20,890 nt of DNA. It comes from Lentisphaeria bacterium (GTDB lineage Bacteria; Verrucomicrobiota; Lentisphaeria; Victivallales; Victivallaceae). The notes below the pieces were generated by a model, which had not been told where the DNA came from, made no database searches, and saw nothing but the letters and a program-made list of their open reading frames with translations. The DNA lies in NCBI GenBank assembly GCA_018265615.1, contig JABLYX010000076.1:1-20890 (forward strand), written 5' to 3'. The position numbers were made by a program, and so were the translations under genes. Below, piece after piece: positions 15,015 to 20,890 of the stretch; the first letter of the stretch is position 1, and every line of letters begins with the position of its first letter.

Positions 15015-15038
15015 TTTACAAGAGACATTACATGTAAA
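15015..15038. promoter_or_regulatory. Palindromic operator candidate in the regulator's own leader
   Basis: A perfect 10-base palindrome TTACATGTAA lies at 15028-15037, and a wider inverted repeat TTTACA/TGTAAA spans 15015-15038 with 12 bases between the arms. It covers the expected transcription start of the regulator gene, the usual place for autorepression by a GntR-family protein. I found no second copy in front of the pseudopilin gene. Confidence 0.45.
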
Positions 15039-15053
15039 TTCAGTGGGAACGGC

Positions 15054-16133
15054 ATGAAGAAGAGCATTGCGGAAGAGATATACGAATACCTGATCGCGGA
15101 AATCCGGGAGCACCGGCTGCCGCCGGGCGGGATCCTGCCCTCGGAGAACACGCTCTGCCGCCAGTTCTATGTGAGCCGTCCGACCGTGCGCAAGGCGATC
15201 GCCCGGCTGTGCGAAGGAGGATACGCCCAGAGCCGGCCCGGGGTCGGGACCTATGTTTCCTCCTGCCAGTCGGAGGAAACCCCGCCGCTTCCGCAGCGGC
15301 TCATCATCGGGCTTGACGGTGTTGATTTCCATGACGAGTACCAATACTATACGCCGATCAGCCGCGGCGCGCGCCAGGCGGCGGACGAAGCGGGGGCGAT
15401 GATCTGCCTGACCGATTTGCCGGAGCTTGTGAACAGCCCGGTCCGGAAGGTCGACGCCTTTATCGCGACGCAGGTTGACCGGGATGATTTCGACCGGGCG
15501 CTGCAGCTCCAGGAGTCCGGGGTTCCGGTTGTGCTCATCAACCGTTTTCCGCAGCAGGCCGATCTGGCCTATCTTTCGGTGGACTTTCAGTACGAGGCGT
15601 TTCTTACCGTGAATAGCCTGCTCAGGAGCGGGGCGCGCCGCATCGCGCTGATCGGCCGCCAGACCGGGAACAGCATCACTTCGGCCGGGCGCACGCGCGG
15701 CTGGGAAGAGGCGTATCGCGCGAACGGCCTTGAGGTTCCATATCACCTGGCGATCGATTTTCAGGATTTCCGCAGCAACGACGAGACGCTGCCGGAGTTT
15801 TTCCGGGCCAATGAAGTCGATGTTGCATTTGTTTCCGCCGGATACCTGCTGCCGCCGGTGCTGAACGCTCTGGCGCGGATCGGGGCCCGGCTTCCGGACG
15901 ACCTCGACGTGATCTGTTTCGACGACATTGAAAATTTCGCGGACAACCTCGGCATGCCGGTCACTTATATCCGGATGCCGCTCCGGACGATGGGCGCGCA
16001 GGCCGTCGAATATCTCATCCGCAGGATCCGCAGCCCGGAGTGTGAAAAGATCGGGAGGACCTTTCAGGCCTCGCTGGTCGTCAACCGGTGCAAATACCTT
16101 TTGCAGAACGGTGCGGGCTTTCACGACAAATAA
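15054..16133 (+). CDS. GntR-type transcriptional regulator with LacI/periplasmic-binding-protein sensor domain
   Basis: The 359-residue product is a hybrid regulator of the AraR type. Residues 1-70 are a GntR winged helix (IYEYLIAEIREHRLPPGG, LPSENTLCRQFYVSRPTVRKAI, RPGVGTYV). Residues about 80-355 are a LacI/PBP1-like sugar-binding domain, with GLDGVDFHDEYQYY, VPVVLINRFP, SVDFQYEAF, RRIALIGR, DDLDVICFDD, and YIRMPLRTMGAQAVEYL. Such proteins bind operator DNA as dimers and release it when a sugar binds. The ATG at 15054 is preceded by GGGA at 15044-15047. A palindrome just upstream suggests autoregulation. The pseudopilin and hydrolase genes follow on the same strand, so they are the probable targets, and the effector may be a sugar released by the hydrolase. 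Confidence 0.9.
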   Translation: MKKSIAEEIYEYLIAEIREHRLPPGGILPSENTLCRQFYVSRPTVRKAIARLCEGGYAQSRPGVGTYVSSCQSEETPPLPQRLIIGLDGVDFHDEYQYYTPISRGARQAADEAGAMICLTDLPELVNSPVRKVDAFIATQVDRDDFDRALQLQESGVPVVLINRFPQQADLAYLSVDFQYEAFLTVNSLLRSGARRIALIGRQTGNSITSAGRTRGWEEAYRANGLEVPYHLAIDFQDFRSNDETLPEFFRANEVDVAFVSAGYLLPPVLNALARIGARLPDDLDVICFDDIENFADNLGMPVTYIRMPLRTMGAQAVEYLIRRIRSPECEKIGRTFQASLVVNRCKYLLQNGAGFHDK

Positions 16134-16271
16134 TGCGCAGTATGTGATACAGCATAAATGGGAAACAGACATCGCAGCTCGGCAGGGAAAGCGCGGTATG
16201 TGCAGCGAACGGGAGGGGAAGAGCTCACGGCTCCGCATTCGCCGCATGAGTGTAGGAAACGGGGGTGCAGA

Positions 16272-16288
16272 GGGAAATACATTTTCCC
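16272..16288. other. Small hairpin in the 260-base gap after the regulator gene
   Basis: GGGAAA (16272-16277) pairs with TTTCCC (16283-16288) around a 5-base loop, with no T run after it, so it is not a standard terminator. The rest of 16134-16393 holds no gene I can support. I found no convincing promoter for the pseudopilin gene, although the strong ribosome site at its end (AAAAGGAG) is clear. Confidence 0.25.
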
Positions 16289-16393
16289 CCGCGAATCCCA
16301 CGATATCTTAACTGAAATAACGCAGAAAAGGCAGACGACGCGATTTAACCGCCAGAGGCCATATAACCATATTCAATCAAAAGGAGTTGCATT

Positions 16394-17155
16394 ATGACGA
16401 ATCAAAACCGCAACCGTCACATACTGCGCATTATGCGTCCGAAGTTCACGCTGATTGAACTGCTGGTTGTGATTGCGATCATTACGATCCTCGCGGCGAT
16501 GCTGCTTCCGGCTCTGCAGCAGGCGCGGGAGAGGGCGCACTCCACGGCTTGCATCAGCAACCAGAAGCAGTGCTACCTGGCGATGAGCATGTATATGAAC
16601 GACCACAACGAACAGCTTTACTGCCGGGAGACACAGGCGAGCGACTCGAATCCGACCTGGAGCGAGCAGTTGAGAAAGATGAATTATATTTCCACCGGGG
16701 CGGATCGCAAGGTGCTCTACTGCCCGAATTCGAAGCGCCTCCCGGGGTTCAGCCCCACGAACTCCTACCACTCCTATGCCGCGGTGCTGATCGGCGGCGG
16801 AAAGTCGATCGTAGATTTCAAAGCGAAGAAGTACACCTCGGTCAGGCCCTCCGAGCTGTTTCTCGGGGGAGACGGGGCGAGCCTCTCCGCCACCGGCAGC
16901 AAGCCTGACTACCGCATGAGCTACGGCACCTATGTTTCCGGCCGTTCCCTGCCGATTTTCTGGCATAACGGCCGCTGCAACATGTGGATGTTCGACGGCC
17001 ATGTCGGTTCGATCCAATATCCTGAAATCCGCGGCTGGTCGAACTCGAAGTTCAGCAAGGTCAAGCAGACCCTGTCCGGTTACGCCGGATTCTACTACAC
17101 GTTCTCCGGGGCGATCTACGAAGACAATCTCGGGATCAACGTTCCTCTTCAGTAA
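16394..17155 (+). CDS. Type II secretion-like pseudopilin (prepilin) with H-X9-DG motif
   Basis: The 253-residue product has a class III prepilin signal. After a 17-residue basic leader comes F18-TLIE-LLVVIAIITILAAMLLPAL, with E22 as the mature Glu5, then a helical region (QQARERAHSTACISNQKQC) and a C-terminal globular part. H191-x9-D201-G202 is the H-X9-DG motif of PVC-group pseudopilins. The residue before the cleavage site is lysine, not the glycine usual for prepilin peptidase substrates. It is expected to be inner-membrane anchored and perhaps assembled at the envelope. AAAAGGAG (16379-16386) sits eight bases before the ATG at 16394; a later ATG (16433) would give a shorter leader but has no ribosome site. 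The hydrolase gene begins 23 bases downstream, so the two are probably one transcript. Confidence 0.88.
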   Translation: MTNQNRNRHILRIMRPKFTLIELLVVIAIITILAAMLLPALQQARERAHSTACISNQKQCYLAMSMYMNDHNEQLYCRETQASDSNPTWSEQLRKMNYISTGADRKVLYCPNSKRLPGFSPTNSYHSYAAVLIGGGKSIVDFKAKKYTSVRPSELFLGGDGASLSATGSKPDYRMSYGTYVSGRSLPIFWHNGRCNMWMFDGHVGSIQYPEIRGWSNSKFSKVKQTLSGYAGFYYTFSGAIYEDNLGINVPLQ

Positions 17156-17178
17156 CAACACAACGAAAGCGATCCTTC

Positions 17179-19782
17179 ATGAAAAAACTGCTTCTTGCCG
17201 CCGCGATGCTGGGGGGCGGCCTTCTCTGTGCCGCCCCCGCCATCGAAAAACTCGATTACCCGGAAACCGTCCGGGCGGGAGAACCGTTCCGGCTCACCGT
17301 TACGGCTTCCGCCCCCGGAACTGAGACACTCACCTGCACGTTCAACGGGGAGACCCGCGTCATTCCGCCGGGTTTTCACACATATGCGGCGAAAGAGTTC
17401 GCCGCGAAATATTCGAAGATAGAAGCGGACGGCGCGGTTACGGCCGGAAGCAACTACCACACGCTGCTCTCGTTCCCGTTTCCGCAGGACGGCGGGAGCT
17501 ATACGGTCTGGGTACGTGCCTCCGGCGGCAGCCTCTGTCTGCGCCGTCCCGGAAAAGAGCTGAAATGGAGCTTCGGCAGGAGCGACGCGTTCCGCTGGAT
17601 CAATTTCGGGAGCTGGAACAGCGAAAAAGCCGGTCCGGCGCTCTCGCTGATGTCCGAGAAGCCGCCGTATGCGCGGGTCGACCGGATCATTCTGACGACC
17701 GCTCCGGCGACGGAGTACAAGCCTTCGGGGGACGGTGCGCCCCTGAACCGGTTCACCTGGACGCCGGGGGCCTCCGCCGCCGGCCGGCACAGCTTTGAAG
17801 TGACGGTCTCCGCGGGCGGGGAAACCGTGAAACGCGCGATCGAAGTCACAGTGCTGCCGCCGGCTTCGGAGAAAGCGGAGCATTCCGCTCCGGCGGCGGC
17901 CGCCGCGGAGGCGCAGCGCCCGGTCGATCTGGCGGGGCTCTCCGTGAAGCCCGCCGATTATCCGCTCTTCGATTTTTTCGGCCGGGAGTTCAAAAAGCTT
18001 CTGGAAAGCAAGCCGTTCGGCCTCGGTTTCACGCCGGGAGGCATGGTTGCGCTGCGCTGCAACGCATATCCCGCGCTGCCGGATACGGTTGAGATCCCGA
18101 TCAACACGAAGGCGGCCGGGATCGCGCTGCTGCTCACCGAATACTGGCAGGGCGACGTCACACAGGAGATGGCGCACATCCGTGTACGGTATGCCGACGG
18201 GAGCGAGGAGCGTGTTCCGCTGCGCGAGGAGTTCGAGCTGTGCGGGAGCCTCCGCAACCGCGAGCCGCAGGCCGCGCTCTACGCCGGAACCTTCTCCTCC
18301 GGCCAGGCGGAGTTCCATGTGACGGTCCTGCCGTGGGTCAACCCGCACCCGCAGAAGGAGATTGCGTCGCTCGTGTTTTCAAATATCCGCATGGTCGTTT
18401 CGAAGGAGGAGAACAAGCTCATTCCGCTGAACGTGACCGCCGAATCCTCGCAGCTCCTGCTCGGTGCGCTGCTGCTGGACCGCGCCGATGACGCCGGCCG
18501 GCTTGCCGCCGCGGCCGGAAAGAAGCGGCAGGCGCATTCCGATACGGTCGATGTGACCGTTGACTTCGGTTCTCCGGAGGGGAAGATCCATCCGAATGTT
18601 TTCAGCACGAATGAAACCGGGGTGCTCTCCTCCGACGACCCGAAGTTCGACGAATACCTTGAAAAGATGAAGTCGGTCGGGTGCCGCCTCTATCGCTTCC
18701 ACTCCGGCTGGAACCTCGAGCGCGTCTATCCGGACAGGCTGGAGAATCCGCAGTATGAGAAGTTGGCGCAGACCATCTCGAAGCTCAAGGGCGCGAATCC
18801 CGGCTGGGACGTGATGATCTGCTTCAACCGGATTCCTTCCTATGTTGATCCGAAGACGCCGGAGGGGCGCAGGCTCTTCGCGTCGCTTTGCGCGGACCTC
18901 GTGCGCGAACTGAATGTCAAGCGCAAATTCAATCTGCGCTACTGGGAGATCTACAACGAGGTCTACTTCAAGAAAATCGAGGAGGACCGTTCGCTCTGGA
19001 AGATGTACAACGAAGCGGCCGCCGCGATGCGGAAGGTCGACCCGTCGATCAAAATCGGCGGCTACGCTCCCTGCTGGCCGTCGGTCAGCGCGATCCGCGA
19101 CTTCTACCGCCACTGCGGGGCGGAGACGGATTTCATCAGCTACCACAAATACCTGACCGGCTCTGTCAAGACGCCGACCGCGTACCTGATGGACGGAGCC
19201 GCTTCGTTCGGGGCGGACGCCCGCGCGATCCGCGCGATGGCCGAAAAGGAGAGGCCGGGCAAACCGGTCGAGCTCGCGCTGACCGAATACAACATCAACT
19301 TCAACTGGAAACCGCACGACCCGCGGCAGGCGAACCGGATCGGCGCCGCATGGTTCGCGTCGGTGCTTTACCACCTGGTGAAGGCCGACGTCGAGATCGC
19401 CCAGACCTGGCATTCGCGCGGCGGCGGGACGTTCGGGCTCTTCTCCGCTGAAAATGAGCCGCGTCCGGTTGCGGCGGTTTTCGCGCTCGCGAACCGCTAC
19501 GTCAGGGGCGAACACCTGAAAAGCGCATCGAGCTCACCGGAGGTGGAGTGCCTCGCGTTCCGGAATCCGGAACAGCTCGGGCTGCTGCTGGTCAACAAGA
19601 GCGACCGGGAGCTCACGGTGAAGCTCGATCTGCTGAACCTGCCGCCGCAGGCTCCGGACCCGGTGCTCCCCTCCGTCGAGTCGGTCGCGGTGCGGGAGGA
19701 GCGGGTGGACAGCGGGAAGCTGCCGGCGCTGCCGGTCGAGCTCAGGCTGAAGCCGTACGAGGTCCGCCTGCTGGCGAAATAA
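17179..19782 (+). CDS. Secreted clan GH-A glycoside hydrolase (GH39/GH51-like) with N-terminal beta-sandwich-like region
   Basis: The 867-residue product has a Sec signal peptide (MKKLLLAAAMLGGGLLCAAPA, cleavage around residue 21). Residues about 25-230 look like two immunoglobulin-like beta domains, then an alanine-rich linker (238-250), and a further beta-rich stretch to about 450. The catalytic part begins near 460: GKIHPNVFSTNETGV, YRFHSGWNLERVYPD, YWEIYNEVYF with E594 as likely acid/base, and LALTEYNINF with E703 as likely nucleophile. An NE...TE pair on a TIM barrel is the clan GH-A pattern. A C-terminal beta domain ends at 867. I lean to GH39, but GH51, GH79 or a related unclassified family is possible. 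The start has only a weak ribosome site, so translation may depend on the upstream pseudopilin gene. The substrate is unknown, probably a host or plant polysaccharide. Confidence 0.85.
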   Translation: MKKLLLAAAMLGGGLLCAAPAIEKLDYPETVRAGEPFRLTVTASAPGTETLTCTFNGETRVIPPGFHTYAAKEFAAKYSKIEADGAVTAGSNYHTLLSFPFPQDGGSYTVWVRASGGSLCLRRPGKELKWSFGRSDAFRWINFGSWNSEKAGPALSLMSEKPPYARVDRIILTTAPATEYKPSGDGAPLNRFTWTPGASAAGRHSFEVTVSAGGETVKRAIEVTVLPPASEKAEHSAPAAAAAEAQRPVDLAGLSVKPADYPLFDFFGREFKKLLESKPFGLGFTPGGMVALRCNAYPALPDTVEIPINTKAAGIALLLTEYWQGDVTQEMAHIRVRYADGSEERVPLREEFELCGSLRNREPQAALYAGTFSSGQAEFHVTVLPWVNPHPQKEIASLVFSNIRMVVSKEENKLIPLNVTAESSQLLLGALLLDRADDAGRLAAAAGKKRQAHSDTVDVTVDFGSPEGKIHPNVFSTNETGVLSSDDPKFDEYLEKMKSVGCRLYRFHSGWNLERVYPDRLENPQYEKLAQTISKLKGANPGWDVMICFNRIPSYVDPKTPEGRRLFASLCADLVRELNVKRKFNLRYWEIYNEVYFKKIEEDRSLWKMYNEAAAAMRKVDPSIKIGGYAPCWPSVSAIRDFYRHCGAETDFISYHKYLTGSVKTPTAYLMDGAASFGADARAIRAMAEKERPGKPVELALTEYNINFNWKPHDPRQANRIGAAWFASVLYHLVKADVEIAQTWHSRGGGTFGLFSAENEPRPVAAVFALANRYVRGEHLKSASSSPEVECLAFRNPEQLGLLLVNKSDRELTVKLDLLNLPPQAPDPVLPSVESVAVREERVDSGKLPALPVELRLKPYEVRLLAK

Positions 19783-19799
19783 AGACCCGGCGGAGCCGG

Positions 19800-19840
19800 A
19801 AACGTCCCGCGGCCTATTTCGTGCGCCGCGGGACGTTTTT
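19800..19840 (+). terminator. Intrinsic terminator after the glycoside hydrolase gene
   Basis: A perfect 14-bp stem (19800-19813 with 19825-19838) with an 11-base loop runs into five T residues (19836-19840), 17 bases after the stop codon. It is the strongest terminator in the window. Confidence 0.92.
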
Positions 19841-19850
19841 GCGTACACGC

Positions 19851-19879
19851 TTGACTTTCGGCCTGTTGCGGGGTATCTT
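19851..19879 (+). promoter_or_regulatory. Putative sigma-70 promoter of thiI
   Basis: TTGACT (19851-19856) and TATCTT (19874-19879) are 17 bases apart, directly after the previous terminator, giving a start near 19886 and a leader of about 25 bases. Confidence 0.6.
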
Positions 19880-19910
19880 GTGCGTTGACATAAAGGAGTT
19901 CCCTGTTATC

Positions 19911-20890
19911 ATGTATAATTCCATCATCTGCCGCTATCATGAGATTGCCACCAAAGGCAACAACCGGAATATGTTCGAGCGGTGCCTCGTTGAAAACATC
20001 CGCCATTTGCTGCGCGACGCGGCCCCGTGCAGGGTTCACCGGGTCCGCGGGCGGGTCTGGGTGGAGCCGAAGCACGACGGAGATTTCACTGTGGAGGAGC
20101 TTGCCGCGATCAGGCCGCAGCTCGCGAAGGTGTTCGGGCTCGAATCGTTTTCGCCGGCGGCGCGCGTCGCGGTCGACATGGATGCGATCCGCGCGAAGGC
20201 GGTCGAGCTCGCGCCGGAGGTGCTGAACCCGGTTTTTGCCGAGAAGCCCGGCATCACGTTCCGGGTGCGGGCGCGCCGGAGCTGCAAAAAGTTCCCGTTC
20301 CGCTCACGGGAGATCGAAATCGACCTGGTGAGCGCGATTGCGGAGCCCTTCGGCGACGACAGGTTCCGGATTGACTTGAAGCATGCCGAATACACGCTCG
20401 GCGTGGAGGTGCGCGACGAATTCGCGCTGCTTTACTGGGAGGAATTCAAAGCTCCCGGCGGCCTGCCGGTCGGCAGCAACCCGCGTGTGCTCACATTGCT
20501 CTCCGGCGGGATCGACTCCCCCGTCGCGGCGTGGATGATCATGAAGCGCGGCTGCCCGACCGACTTCATCACGTTCCACAGTTCGCCGTACACGCCGCCG
20601 GAGACGACCGACAAGGTCCGCGGGATCGCGGAGTTCCTGAACGGCTGGCAGCTCCACGGCAGGCTCCATCTGTGCAATCTCGCGCCGCTTCAGAAGCTGA
20701 TCCGCGACTTCTGCACCGAACGGTTCCGGACCGTGCTTTACCGCCGCGCCATGCTGCGCATCGCCGAGCAGGTCGCGCGGAAGAGCGACTGCCGTGCGCT
20801 CGTGACCGGCGAGGCGGTCGGGCAGGTCGCTTCCCAGACGCTGGTCAATATGAATACGATCAACCGCGCGATCGACATGCTCGTGCTGCG
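19911..20890 (+). CDS. thiI: tRNA 4-thiouridine synthase ThiI (3' end beyond window)
   Basis: The frame from ATG 19911 is open to the window end (326 codons), so this is the N-terminal and catalytic part of ThiI. The enzyme adenylates U8 of tRNA and transfers sulfur to make s4U8, and in some bacteria also feeds thiazole synthesis. Residues 1-60 are the ferredoxin-like domain (YNSIICRYHEIATKGNNRNMF), followed by a THUMP domain to about 165. The PP-loop ATPase starts with LLSGGIDSPVAAWMIMKRG (about 199-217), then FHSSPYT, YRRAMLRIAE and VTGEAVGQVASQTLVNM. AAGGAG (19893-19898) precedes the ATG by 12 bases. Whether it carries the C-terminal rhodanese domain that supplies the persulfide cannot be seen. 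Confidence 0.95.
   Translation, partial: MYNSIICRYHEIATKGNNRNMFERCLVENIRHLLRDAAPCRVHRVRGRVWVEPKHDGDFTVEELAAIRPQLAKVFGLESFSPAARVAVDMDAIRAKAVELAPEVLNPVFAEKPGITFRVRARRSCKKFPFRSREIEIDLVSAIAEPFGDDRFRIDLKHAEYTLGVEVRDEFALLYWEEFKAPGGLPVGSNPRVLTLLSGGIDSPVAAWMIMKRGCPTDFITFHSSPYTPPETTDKVRGIAEFLNGWQLHGRLHLCNLAPLQKLIRDFCTERFRTVLYRRAMLRIAEQVARKSDCRALVTGEAVGQVASQTLVNMNTINRAIDMLVL

Noticed and set aside
14837..15037. Plus-strand 66-codon frame between the oxidoreductase and the regulator
   Set aside because: It runs through the terminator hairpin and the regulator promoter, lacks a ribosome site and has no recognisable sequence.
16344..16374. Promoter-like A/T boxes just before the pseudopilin gene
   Set aside because: The possible -10 boxes (16362-16367, 16369-16374) have no well-spaced -35 partner, and a start there would leave almost no room for the ribosome site.

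Overview
The window looks like chromosomal DNA from a high-GC member of the Lentisphaerae (Victivallis-like, PVC group), probably a gut or other anaerobic lineage. This is an inference. It rests on a pseudopilin with the FTLIELLVVIAI helix and an H-X9-DG motif, next to a GntR/LacI-hybrid regulator and a secreted glycoside hydrolase, which is an arrangement typical of that phylum. An oxygen-sensitive 2-hydroxyacyl-CoA-dehydratase-type iron-sulfur enzyme also points to anaerobic life. No phage, IS element or CRISPR array is visible; gene starts, terminators and promoters are tidy throughout.

Layout. 1-92: the 3' end of a CAU-anticodon tRNA and its terminator. 180-3305 (-): a SWIM/SNF2 helicase-like ATPase. 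3525-7886 (+): a tight run of four genes encoding an activase-dehydratase fusion, a small cupin, LysA and TsaB. 7930-9864 (+): a promoter, a short leader peptide rich in Ile codons, an intrinsic terminator and then a citramalate/isopropylmalate synthase with its own terminator; I read this as a ribosome-mediated attenuator. 9995-11924 (+): a rhomboid protease and QueA. 11929-13638 (-): a radical SAM protein fused to an MnmC-like methyltransferase, convergent with queA and divergent from an FAD/NAD oxidoreductase at 13711-14856 (+). 15054-19782 (+): a GntR-LacI regulator, a pseudopilin and a large secreted clan GH-A hydrolase. 19911-20890 (+): thiI, cut off by the window end.

How the genes fit together. 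Four genes serve tRNA modification: tsaB (t6A37), queA (queuosine 34), the radical SAM-methyltransferase fusion (probably the mnm5U34 pathway) and thiI (s4U8). They lie in separate transcription units. Two genes serve amino-acid synthesis: lysA (lysine) and the LeuA/CimA-type synthase, whose leader suggests isoleucine control. The last block is a carbohydrate-response unit: the regulator carries a sugar-type sensor domain, and the pseudopilin and hydrolase genes are 23 bases apart.

Most worth a second look: the attenuator with mutually exclusive helices at 8006-8203, the radical SAM-MnmC fusion, the single-chain activase-dehydratase with an additional four-cysteine cluster near its N terminus, and the pseudopilin-hydrolase pair.
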